In this document: positions 1 through 6,681 of the stretch, one piece after another | Position numbering within the stretch: position 1 is the stretch's first letter | How the letters are laid out: each line of letters opens with the position of its first letter | Source of the DNA: Desulfobacula sp. | GTDB taxonomy: Bacteria; Desulfobacterota; Desulfobacteria; Desulfobacterales; Desulfobacteraceae | Reading direction: 5' to 3' | DNA: 13,067 nucleotides | Assembly (NCBI GenBank): GCA_029940245.1 | Contig: JAOZRF010000029.1 | Location: forward strand, 1 to 13,067 | The notes under the pieces: model-generated | Database searches by the model: none | Told to the model about the DNA's origin: nothing | Seen by the model: only the letters and a program-made list of their open reading frames with translations | Made by a program: the position numbers and the translations under genes

Positions 1-413
1 TGGACGTTGAAATGGAAAAACGGGTGGAAAATCATCAACAGGAGCGGGGAGAAGGATGGTATACCATTGAAGAGCCCGTTAAAATTCATGAAAAAATTAA
101 TCAATATTCCCCCAAAGCCTGCGTCATCCTGGTGGATTGCCTGACACTCTGGGTATCCAATCTATTGTTTCATTCCTATGTCCCTGCTCAAATTGATACG
201 GCCATCATGCATCTGGAAGCGTCTCTTGAACAGTGCGAGTGCCCTGTTTTTCTGGTTTCCAATGAGGTTGGGTGTGGTATTGTCCCGGAAAATAAACTTG
301 CCAGGCAATTCAGGGATTTTGCCGGGTTTGTCAATCAAAGGATGGCAAAAGTTGCCGATACAGTGGTTATGACAATAGCTGGAATTAATGTTCAGATAAA
401 GCCGGCATCTTAA
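1..413 (+). CDS. cobU: Adenosylcobinamide kinase / adenosylcobinamide-phosphate guanylyltransferase, 3' part
   Basis: CobU phosphorylates adenosylcobinamide and then transfers GMP from GTP, giving adenosylcobinamide-GDP for CobS. The reading frame is open from base 3 to the stop at 411-413, so the gene begins upstream of the window and the N-terminal P-loop is not visible. About 136 residues remain. Family features seen are the D-x-E-M start of the visible part followed by basic residues and an H, the W-x-T-x-E-E-P segment, the V-D-C-L-T-L-W-V-S-N-L-L strand, and the S-N-E-V-G-x-G-I-V-P segment followed by an N-Q-R-x-A-K-V-A-D-x-V helix near the C terminus. The methionine at base 12 is internal to the family alignment and is not the start. 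cobS follows after 35 nt, which fits an operon. The assignment is secure, but the catalytic N-terminus cannot be checked here. Confidence 0.93.
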   Translation, partial: DVEMEKRVENHQQERGEGWYTIEEPVKIHEKINQYSPKACVILVDCLTLWVSNLLFHSYVPAQIDTAIMHLEASLEQCECPVFLVSNEVGCGIVPENKLARQFRDFAGFVNQRMAKVADTVVMTIAGINVQIKPAS

Positions 414-448
414 AATGCAGGACACTATATTTAAATTATAAAAGACGA

Positions 449-1207
449 ATGATAATGGGAAAATTTTTTACGGATTTAAGATCTGCAATTTTGTTTATCA
501 CCATTCTTCCGGCAGGAAAAAATGTGGTCTATTCTCCTCTGGGCATGATCAGGTTTTTCCCCGTTGTCGGACTGATACTGGGAGGCCTGCTTCTGGTATT
601 TGACCTGTGCATTACACCCCTCTGGTCTGATTTTGTGGTGGCCATCTTAGATGTTGTTTTTCTCGTTGTTGTGACGGGGGCATTCCATCTCGACGGCCTG
701 GGCGACGCAGCAGACGGCTTGTTCAGTCATAGATCCAGACAAAAAGCGCTGGAGATTATGAAAGACAGCAGAACAGGTATGATGGGACTTGTGGTCATTT
801 TTTGCGTCCTGGTAATTAAAATAGCTGGAATTTATTCTGTCAAAACAAGTGGAACCTATTTTCAAACATTAGCCTTGCTGTTGATTGTTCCCTCTTATTC
901 TCGTTCGGCAATGATATTTGGTATCCGATTTTTAGAGTACGGCAGAAAAGAAACGGGAACGGGGCTTGATTTTTTTGAAAAAGGTATTGGCTTAAAAGAT
1001 TTTTTCTTTGTGTTGATTCCAGTGATCATTTCTCTTTTTTTAGGCTGGAAAGGTCTGGTTTTGAATCTTGTTTTTTTAGTTACCCTGTTCCTGGTATTGG
1101 GATTTTATAAAAAAAAACTCAATTGTATCACGGGGGATATGCTGGGGGCATTGAACGAGGTAATGGAAGCTGTTTTATTTTTAGCAACAGGGGCATTAAT
1201 ACTTTAA
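449..1207 (+). CDS. cobS: Adenosylcobinamide-GDP ribazoletransferase (cobamide synthase)
   Basis: CobS is a polytopic inner-membrane enzyme that joins adenosylcobinamide-GDP to alpha-ribazole or its phosphate, closing the nucleotide loop. The 252-residue product has the usual family length. It carries the hallmark H-L-D-G-L-G-D-A-A-D-G-L-F motif (residues 80-92), which supplies the acidic metal ligands, and L-E-I-M-K-D-S-R-T-G (101-110). Several hydrophobic segments follow, around residues 36-52, 62-78, 112-128, 135-150, 184-216 and 236-252. ATG at 449 and ATG at 455 are both possible starts and neither has a strong Shine-Dalgarno sequence. 449 is kept. A nine-base A run (1109-1117) encodes Lys-Lys-Lys near residue 221. 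The stop codon at 1205-1207 is part of the inverted repeat that separates this gene from the next. Confidence 0.95.
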   Translation: MIMGKFFTDLRSAILFITILPAGKNVVYSPLGMIRFFPVVGLILGGLLLVFDLCITPLWSDFVVAILDVVFLVVVTGAFHLDGLGDAADGLFSHRSRQKALEIMKDSRTGMMGLVVIFCVLVIKIAGIYSVKTSGTYFQTLALLLIVPSYSRSAMIFGIRFLEYGRKETGTGLDFFEKGIGLKDFFFVLIPVIISLFLGWKGLVLNLVFLVTLFLVLGFYKKKLNCITGDMLGALNEVMEAVLFLATGALIL

Positions 1208-1261
1208 CCTGCGTGTGACCTTTAGGTTAAAATTCACACGTAACCTGAAGGTCACACGTAA
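1205..1261 (+). repeat. Imperfect dyad with duplicated arms between cobS and cobD
   Basis: An 18-base arm at 1212-1229 is the reverse complement of 1241-1258 except for one position, which would form a G-U pair in RNA. The loop is 11 nt (1230-1240). Two other pairings use the same bases. T-A-A-C-C-T at 1205-1210, which contains the cobS stop codon, can pair with A-G-G-T-T-A at 1224-1229. C-G-T-G-T-G-A at 1212-1218 can pair with T-C-A-C-A-C-G at 1234-1240. T-C-A-C-A-C-G-T-A-A is directly repeated 18 nt apart (1234-1243 and 1252-1261). There is no T run after the stem, so it does not look like a classical intrinsic terminator. It ends just before the cobD ribosome binding site. It may be an mRNA processing or stability element, an attenuator, an operator, or a dispersed palindromic repeat. 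The function is unknown. Confidence 0.8.
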
Positions 1262-1274
1262 AAGGAAGCATTCA

Positions 1275-2360
1275 ATGATTATCGGCCATGGCGGTAATAT
1301 TCAGGATCTGGCAAAAAAATTAGGCTGTGCGGTTGATGATATTATTGATATGAGCTGTAATTTAAATCCTCTGGGGCCACCTGAAACCATAGAACAAGTT
1401 ATTGTAGACAATCTTATTAAAATAAGATCTCTTCCAGAACCGGATGCTTTGACCATGCGAAAAGGGTTTGCTGACTTTCATGGGATAGATCAAACAAATG
1501 TTGTGGCAGGCAATGGCACAACCTGGTTTATTTATACCATCCCCAAAGCGCTTGGTTCCAAAAAAGTCATCATTGCCGGTCCCACGTATTCAGATTACAA
1601 AGATGCCTGTCTAATGCATAAAATTGATTTTAAGCATTGCATTGCAAAGGAGTCGAGTCAATTTGATCTGGATATTGATGAGGTTTCCACGATGGCAGAA
1701 AAGGCAGATACTATATTTATATGTAATCCCAACAATCCCACGGGAGCACTTATTTTACAGGAAAAACTGGAATATTTGATCCAAAAACACAAAAAAACTG
1801 TTTTTATTGTTGATGAATCCTATCTTCCCTTTGTGGATCATGCCAATGAATATTCCCTGGTATCTAAACCTGAATATGAAAATTTGATTGTTCTTTCTTC
1901 AATGTCTAAAATATTCCGGATTCCCGGACTTCGCACGGGATTTTTAAGTGGTGCCCAGGGGCTTTGCCGAAAAATCATGGCCTTTTATCAGCCCTGGAGT
2001 GTGAATGCCCTGGCCCAGGCAGTTATCGAGTATATTTTTGATTATCCTGAAAGAATAGAGCCCTTTTTGCGGAAAACAAGAGCGTATATCAAGGAGGAAA
2101 AGCGTGTATTCCTTGAAACGCTTAAGGGTACAAAAGGTATCAATTTCTTTGAAACAAGCACGTATTTTATTCTGGCCAGTTTAACAAATGGTGCAACTTC
2201 AAAGGATTTTTGTGAGAAACTTGGCAGTCATAAAATACTGATCAGGGACTGCTCCAATTTTGTTGGACTGTCTGATAAACATATTAGATTTTCTTTAAAG
2301 GAAAGACAGATCAATGAACATCTGGCAGAATTGATAAAACAGGCCGTGAAAAATGATTGA
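1275..2360 (+). CDS. cobD: L-threonine-O-3-phosphate decarboxylase, CobD type (PLP enzyme)
   Basis: This pyridoxal-phosphate enzyme decarboxylates threonine phosphate to (R)-1-aminopropan-2-ol phosphate, the linker that CbiB attaches to the corrin ring. The product has 361 residues, close to Salmonella CobD. The fold is aminotransferase class I/II, related to HisC. Evidence for the CobD branch is the N-terminal H-G-G-N (residues 5-8) and the S-C-N-L-N-P-L-G-P-P stretch near 31-40, together with the cobamide context. PLP-site residues seen are C-N-P-N-N-P-T-G (150-157), D180 in V-D-E-S-Y, the Schiff-base lysine K212 in S-M-S-K-I-F-R-I-P-G-L-R, and R338 in I-R-F-S-L. The start at 1275 has an AAGGAAG ribosome binding site (1262-1268). 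An upstream in-frame GTG at 1215 would run through the inverted repeat and add a basic tail with no family match. The gene overlaps cbiB by 8 nt. Confidence 0.9.
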   Translation: MIIGHGGNIQDLAKKLGCAVDDIIDMSCNLNPLGPPETIEQVIVDNLIKIRSLPEPDALTMRKGFADFHGIDQTNVVAGNGTTWFIYTIPKALGSKKVIIAGPTYSDYKDACLMHKIDFKHCIAKESSQFDLDIDEVSTMAEKADTIFICNPNNPTGALILQEKLEYLIQKHKKTVFIVDESYLPFVDHANEYSLVSKPEYENLIVLSSMSKIFRIPGLRTGFLSGAQGLCRKIMAFYQPWSVNALAQAVIEYIFDYPERIEPFLRKTRAYIKEEKRVFLETLKGTKGINFFETSTYFILASLTNGATSKDFCEKLGSHKILIRDCSNFVGLSDKHIRFSLKERQINEHLAELIKQAVKND

Positions 2361-3315
2361 AATTCAATGGTATGTTATTTTTGCAGCATTTATCCTTGAT
2401 TTTGTCTTTGGCGATCCCAAAATATTGCCCCATCCCGTGATTTACATGGGAAAAGCCATCAGTTTTTTTGAAGGCCAATTCAGAAGCGTTTTTAAACATC
2501 CTCTGGTTTCAGGCTTTTTCTTTGCGGCCTGTCTGATTTTATCTACATGGCTTATTGCTTTTTTTATAATAAAAGCGAGTATCTATATTCATCCTGTTTT
2601 TGGAAATTTTGTCCAGGTGGTTCTGCTTTTTTTTTGTTTTTCATCAGCAAGCCTGGAAAAGGCGGCAATAAATGTTTTCCAGGCCCTACAGGAGAATGAT
2701 ATGAAAAAAGCCCGAAAAAAGGTTTCTTATATTGTGGGCAGAAACACAGAAATTCTGGATCAACGAGGAGTGACCCGGGCCAGTGTGGAAACCGTGGCTG
2801 AAAATTTTATGGATGGATTTTTATCTCCCTTGTTTTTTACCCTGTTAGGTGGGGTGCCATTGGCACTTGCCTATAAAATGGTCAATACTCTGGATTCAAT
2901 GGTGGGGTATAAAAATGATAGGTATATTCTTTTTGGACGACCCTCTGCCAGAATGGATGATGTGGCCAATTTTATCCCGGCACGGATCTCTGTTTTGATC
3001 ATTTCTTTAAGTGCGGCTTTCTTTTCGTTGGAAAAAGGGGTTTTTGCATTCAAGACAGGATTTTCCCAGGGCTGCCTTAACAAAAGTCCCAATTCAGGAT
3101 ATCCGGAAGCGGCTTTTGCAGGAGCGCTTAAAATAAAGCTTGGCGGTCCAAATATGTATCATGGCAAACTGGTTGAAAAGCCTTATATTGGAAGACAATT
3201 TCAAGATCCTGAAAAAGAAAGCATAAAACAGGCCTGTGACCTGATGATGCTTGCCTCATTTTTAGCCGCGCTTATTTCCTGTTTTATTGTTTTTATTTTT
3301 CAGGTTAAGCCATGA
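2353..3315 (+). CDS. cbiB: Adenosylcobinamide-phosphate synthase
   Basis: CbiB is an inner-membrane protein that amidates adenosylcobyric acid with aminopropanol (or its phosphate), giving adenosylcobinamide(-phosphate). The 320-residue product has the normal family length. Conserved blocks are D-F-V-F-G-D-P (16-22) followed by H-P-V-I-Y-M-G, I-V-G-R-N-T-E-I-L-D (127-136), E-T-V-A-E-N-F-M-D-G (146-155), N-T-L-D-S-M-V-G-Y-K-N (178-188) and S-P-N-S-G-Y-P-E-A-A-F-A-G (245-257). Hydrophobic segments lie near residues 5-20, 54-73, 84-98, 158-174, 210-225 and 297-316. The start codon overlaps the end of cobD (2353-2360) and the stop overlaps the next start in an ATGA, so translation is probably coupled in both directions. 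A run of nine T (2627-2635) lies in a Leu-Phe-rich membrane segment. Confidence 0.95.
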   Translation: MIEIQWYVIFAAFILDFVFGDPKILPHPVIYMGKAISFFEGQFRSVFKHPLVSGFFFAACLILSTWLIAFFIIKASIYIHPVFGNFVQVVLLFFCFSSASLEKAAINVFQALQENDMKKARKKVSYIVGRNTEILDQRGVTRASVETVAENFMDGFLSPLFFTLLGGVPLALAYKMVNTLDSMVGYKNDRYILFGRPSARMDDVANFIPARISVLIISLSAAFFSLEKGVFAFKTGFSQGCLNKSPNSGYPEAAFAGALKIKLGGPNMYHGKLVEKPYIGRQFQDPEKESIKQACDLMMLASFLAALISCFIVFIFQVKP

Positions 3316-4133
3316 TTTTTGACAAACTTTTCAAGCTTGGCACGACTTCTTTTATTTTTCCGGATCATATCATTCCCAATGTAAAAAAACTGGGTCCATT
3401 TTTTGATGAAATTGAACTGCTTATTTTTGAAAGTCAGCCGGCCTTTGTATTGCCATCAAAGGATGATGTGAAAGAACTTTTATATTTATCCCAAAAAAAT
3501 AATTTTACCTATAATATTCATCTTCCCATTGATGTGAGTCTGACCTGTGAATCTTTGGAAAAAAGACAGAGAGCCAGGGATACACTTTTAAAGGTGATGG
3601 ATCTTTTTGACCCTTTAACCCCCACAACCCACACACTTCACCTTGAGATGCCGCGGGATATAAAAAAAAATATGAAAAATCAAGAAAAACTTGAAAAATG
3701 GCTAAAGGCTACCCGCCAGGGCCTGGAAGACCTGTTGAAATATATTGTTGACCCCAATATTATTTCCATTGAAACGCTTGATTACCCTTTTTCCTTTATT
3801 GAAACCCTGTTGGAGGAATTGAATCTGTCAGTGTGCATAGATGTGGGTCACCAGATAAAATATAATTATGATCTTATTCAAACTTTTGAGAAACACAAAT
3901 CAAGGACGACCATTATACATCTGCATGGCGTGGAGTTTTTTAATGATGCAATCAAAGACCACACCTCCCTTGATAAATTACCGGAAAAATACTTCAGGCA
4001 GGTTCAAATGATTCTGAAAAATTTTACGGGGGTGGTCAGTCTTGAAGTGTTTAATCTTGAAAATCTGAACCGGTCCTTAAGTTTTCTTTCAAAGGGTTTT
4101 AATAATATTGCTCCAGAGATTAATAATAAGTGA
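3312..4133 (+). CDS. cbiR: AP-endonuclease-superfamily TIM-barrel enzyme, probable CbiR-like cobamide-remodelling hydrolase
   Basis: The 273-residue product looks like a xylose-isomerase/endonuclease IV-type barrel. Candidate metal ligands occur in the expected order: H70 (N-I-H-L-P), H110 (T-L-H-L-E), E154 (S-I-E-T-L), D177 and H180 (C-I-D-V-G-H), H203/H205 (I-H-L-H-G), D216-H217 (K-D-H-T-S-L) and E245 (S-L-E-V-F). This resembles the trinuclear site of endonuclease IV. No DNA-repair neighbour is present. The gene instead overlaps cbiB by 4 nt and ends the cobamide run. In Akkermansia muciniphila the same superfamily contains CbiR, which hydrolyses the nucleotide-loop phosphoester of cobamides so that the lower ligand can be exchanged. 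That function is inferred here from fold and context, not from an alignment. A different sugar-phosphate isomerase or esterase activity is possible. A run of nine A lies at 3662-3670. There is no signal peptide, so the enzyme is probably cytoplasmic. Confidence 0.72.
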   Translation: MIFDKLFKLGTTSFIFPDHIIPNVKKLGPFFDEIELLIFESQPAFVLPSKDDVKELLYLSQKNNFTYNIHLPIDVSLTCESLEKRQRARDTLLKVMDLFDPLTPTTHTLHLEMPRDIKKNMKNQEKLEKWLKATRQGLEDLLKYIVDPNIISIETLDYPFSFIETLLEELNLSVCIDVGHQIKYNYDLIQTFEKHKSRTTIIHLHGVEFFNDAIKDHTSLDKLPEKYFRQVQMILKNFTGVVSLEVFNLENLNRSLSFLSKGFNNIAPEINNK

Positions 4134-4311
4134 ATCAAAACACAGAACTTTCTATACTCGCCAGAGGAAGGCTGTTTGCCTTACGGTAATCTTAGAACTT
4201 GACAAAAACCCACATCTTATCTTACAGTTGAACCCATGGTGTTTCCAATGCAAGAATCGTCAAAATTCACCATCATCGGTGCTGAAAATAATTAGGATGA
4301 GGATTAAACGT
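4134..4311 (+). promoter_or_regulatory. Leader region with candidate sigma-70-type promoter upstream of the cyclase gene
   Basis: This 178-nt gap separates the cobamide run from the signalling genes. It holds a perfect TTGACA at 4199-4204 and, after an 18-nt spacer, TACAGT at 4223-4228, which matches four of six bases of the -10 consensus. Transcription would start near 4235 and leave a leader of about 75 nt. A small perfect hairpin (AAGGC at 4168-4172 with GCCTT at 4178-4182) lies upstream. It has no T run and is a poor terminator. The region can be read in frame upstream of the cyclase start, but the peptide looks random. Confidence 0.4.
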
Positions 4312-5334
4312 ATGGCTGCAAGAATACTGGTTGTGGATGATCTTCCAATGAATATCGAGCTTTTGAAAGAGATCCTCATTCCGGAAGGATATATTGTTGA
4401 TTCTGCTGAAAGCGGTGAAGAAGCCCTTGATAAAGTCTTTAATGACCCTCCAGATCTGATTCTGTTAGATGTCATGATGCCTGGAATGAACGGTTATGAG
4501 GTATGCCGCAAGATTAGGGAAAACAAGTCTTTACCATATATTCCTATCATCTATATAACGGCAAGTGAACTCGAACAAGAAAACGTCATAGAGGGTTTGG
4601 GTGCGGGCGGAGATGACTACATTTGTAAACCCTTTGAAATAGCAGAATTGCTTGCAAGAATTCTTTCCTGTCTGCGCGTCAAAGTATTATATGACGAATT
4701 GGCAAAGACAAAAGCAGAGTTGTCCCGGTACGTCTCTTTATCAACACGGAGAATGGTTGAGAATGAAATTCAACATGACCAGGCAGAGCCGACAGATCGG
4801 GATGCCTATGTGACCATCCTGTTTTCTGATATTCGAGGATTCACCCAAATTGCAGAAGGAATGGCCCCGGCAGATGTCTTTGCTAAACTGAATATCAATA
4901 TTGGAAAGCAGCTTAGAATTATTGAAAAATATAAAGGAATTATTGAAAAGCTCAACGGTGACGAGGTTATGGCTATATTTGACGGCCCGGATATGGGTGC
5001 TAACGCCATTGGGTGTGCGCTTGAGATCATCCAGGAATTGTCGGAATCAGGAGATAAGGGAGAATCTGACTTGTTTAATGTGGGTATTGGCATCAATACA
5101 GGCAACATTTATCTGGGTAGCCTGGGCAATGAATTTTTCAGGGATTATACCATTATCGGAAACACTGTCAATATAGCGGCTCGTCTTTGTGGACTTGCCG
5201 ATAAGTTTCAAGTTCTTTTTACCGAAACAACCCTGAAATCTATTAACCCGGAGCAATTTTGTTTCCAGTCCATCGGGAGAAAGACGTTAAAAGGGTTGAG
5301 TAAACCCATAGAAGTGTTTAAAGCAACTCTGTAA
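4312..5334 (+). CDS. Response regulator with class III adenylate cyclase output domain
   Basis: The protein has 340 residues. An N-terminal receiver domain (about 4-120) carries the acidic pair D9/D10, phospho-acceptor D53 in L-L-D-V-M-M-P-G, T83 and K106 in K-P-F. A helical linker (about 122-160) leads to a class III nucleotide cyclase domain (about 165-340). The cyclase domain has metal-binding D173 (F-S-D-I-R-G-F) and D217 (L-N-G-D-E), purine-selecting K213 and T280, and transition-state N287 and R291 in N-T-V-N-I-A-A-R. The Lys/Thr pair points to ATP as substrate (class IIIb pattern), and all catalytic positions are filled, so it should be an active homodimer. Phosphorylation of D53 probably controls cAMP output. 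ATG 4312 has GAGG nine bases upstream. ATG 4297 is a weaker alternative. The likely partner is the kinase 57 nt downstream. Confidence 0.9.
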   Translation: MAARILVVDDLPMNIELLKEILIPEGYIVDSAESGEEALDKVFNDPPDLILLDVMMPGMNGYEVCRKIRENKSLPYIPIIYITASELEQENVIEGLGAGGDDYICKPFEIAELLARILSCLRVKVLYDELAKTKAELSRYVSLSTRRMVENEIQHDQAEPTDRDAYVTILFSDIRGFTQIAEGMAPADVFAKLNINIGKQLRIIEKYKGIIEKLNGDEVMAIFDGPDMGANAIGCALEIIQELSESGDKGESDLFNVGIGINTGNIYLGSLGNEFFRDYTIIGNTVNIAARLCGLADKFQVLFTETTLKSINPEQFCFQSIGRKTLKGLSKPIEVFKATL

Positions 5335-5378
5335 AAGGGCTGTTTATCTTCAAGGCATATTCAGTCTATCTGTAAAAC

Positions 5379-5391
5379 AGGAGGGGGTCCG
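5379..5391 (+). promoter_or_regulatory. Strong ribosome binding site of the histidine kinase gene
   Basis: A full AGGAGG (5379-5384), extended by further G residues, sits 7 nt before ATG 5392. It is the strongest Shine-Dalgarno match in the window and fixes the kinase start. Confidence 0.8.
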
Positions 5392-6600
5392 ATGGGAAAC
5401 AATGGTATTGAAAAGTCCTATAATGGACAGAATTCATTGAAAAAAAAACTGATTATCATTGAAGCACTGATTTTTCTTCTACCCGCCTTCTGTATAGTTT
5501 ATATTTTTTATCAAAAACCCGTCGCGTTTGATATCAATCAGCTTGTGATTATTCTCGCAGTGCTATGTCTTATTCTGGGCGGGCTGCTGCTGCTCAGACA
5601 GGTCTTTGATCGGATTTTTATGATCCAAAATCTTATGAAGAATTCTGGACAAGGGGAACAATATGTTCGGGAAGGACAAAAAGACACGGATGAGCTGCAT
5701 GAGATTACAAAATCTTTTAATAAACTAATGGATAATTTCCAGGCATCCAACCAAGCACTTCAGAACAGCATCGAGGAAATCGCGGAAAGAAAAAAAATTG
5801 AGGCCGCACTTAAAACTGCAAAGAAACAGGCAGAGGCAGCCAGTATGGCCAAAAGCCGATTCCTTGCCAATATGAGCCATGAATTTCTCACTCCACTCAA
5901 TGCGGTTATCGGGTTTTCCCAGCTATTGAACACCAAGACCCATGGAGAACTGAATGAAAAACAGATAAAATATATCCAGAATGTGATGGAAAGCGGGCAA
6001 TACCTTATGAGGCTGGTAAAAGGAATTCTTGAGCTTGCAAAAATTGAAACACAGAGTGTGCAATTGAAATTATCAGCGTTTAACATCAAGGATGAATTGC
6101 AAGGTGCAGTAAATATGATCCTGGCAATGGCTGAAAAAAAAGAAATTTCCATTACATTAGATCTACAGCCGGATATGCGACCCATAACCGCGGATCAGGA
6201 GAAATTGAAACAAATAGTCCTTAACCTTCTAAACAATGCTGTGAAATTCACACCCATTGGGGGCTCGATTGTTCTTGATGCAAAGACACGGATGGGTTCC
6301 GATTTACAAGTTCCGGGTTCTGGAGAACAAAACACCTTCGTACCTTTATTGGATATGGAAATGAATTTTCTTCAAATTTCCGTATCAGACACAGGTGTTG
6401 GCGTCAAATCTGAAGATCAGGAAAGAGTTTTTTCCATATTTGAACAGGTGGATATGTCCTCAAAAAGACCGTTTTCTGGAACTGGATTGGGACTTGCAAT
6501 GAGCCGTAAGTTTGTGGAACTCCACAAAGGAAAAATCTGGGTGGAAAGTGAAGGACAAGATAAAGGAAGTCGGTTTACTTTTGTTCTGCCACTTAATTAG
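5392..6600 (+). CDS. Membrane-bound sensor histidine kinase with minimal sensor region
   Basis: The protein has 402 residues. Two hydrophobic segments (about 19-40 and 49-68) are joined by a loop of only about 8 residues, so there is almost no extracytoplasmic sensor domain. A HAMP-like or helical linker follows (about 69-155). The dimerisation/phospho-acceptor domain has H163 in M-S-H-E-F-L-T-P-L-N, where Leu replaces the usual Arg. The ATPase domain has the N box (N278 to N282), G1 D-T-G-V-G (333-337), F-box-like F-S-I-F-E-Q (347-352) and G2 G-T-G-L-G-L (363-368). All catalytic boxes are present and no receiver domain is attached. The gene lies 57 nt after the receiver-cyclase gene, on the same strand, and is its most likely kinase. 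The signal is unknown, but the architecture suggests it is sensed in or near the membrane. A nine-A run (5440-5448) encodes Lys17-Lys19. Confidence 0.92.
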   Translation: MGNNGIEKSYNGQNSLKKKLIIIEALIFLLPAFCIVYIFYQKPVAFDINQLVIILAVLCLILGGLLLLRQVFDRIFMIQNLMKNSGQGEQYVREGQKDTDELHEITKSFNKLMDNFQASNQALQNSIEEIAERKKIEAALKTAKKQAEAASMAKSRFLANMSHEFLTPLNAVIGFSQLLNTKTHGELNEKQIKYIQNVMESGQYLMRLVKGILELAKIETQSVQLKLSAFNIKDELQGAVNMILAMAEKKEISITLDLQPDMRPITADQEKLKQIVLNLLNNAVKFTPIGGSIVLDAKTRMGSDLQVPGSGEQNTFVPLLDMEMNFLQISVSDTGVGVKSEDQERVFSIFEQVDMSSKRPFSGTGLGLAMSRKFVELHKGKIWVESEGQDKGSRFTFVLPLN

Positions 6601-6681
6601 ATCAGTGCCTGAACGAAAAATAGAAATTTGTTTTTCTGCAAGAAGCTTTGTACATTTTTATAAATGATAGGAAAAGTTAAG

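Noticed and set aside
1213..1239. Possible CRP-type operator GTGTGA...TCACAC
   Set aside because: The half-sites are separated by 15 nt instead of about 6, and they are explained by the larger dyad.
1215..1274. In-frame N-terminal extension of cobD from GTG 1215
   Set aside because: It is encoded by the inverted repeat, has no family match, and a good ribosome binding site precedes ATG 1275.
4108..4311. In-frame N-terminal extension of the receiver-cyclase protein from TTG 4108
   Set aside because: The added peptide overlaps the end of the upstream gene and looks random. The receiver domain begins directly at ATG 4312, which has a ribosome binding site.
4134..4311. Riboswitch (cobalamin or cyclic-di-GMP) in the leader before the cyclase
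   Set aside because: None of the conserved core sequences of these riboswitch classes could be found in the gap.
5760..6185. Minus-strand open frame of 141 codons inside the histidine kinase gene
   Set aside because: It lies antisense to the conserved HisKA region and has no recognisable features. It is a shadow frame.
6615..6636. GAAAAA/TTTTTC hairpin after the histidine kinase as terminator
   Set aside because: The stem is only 6 bp and nearly all A-U, with no T run after it, so the stem is too weak to support a terminator call.
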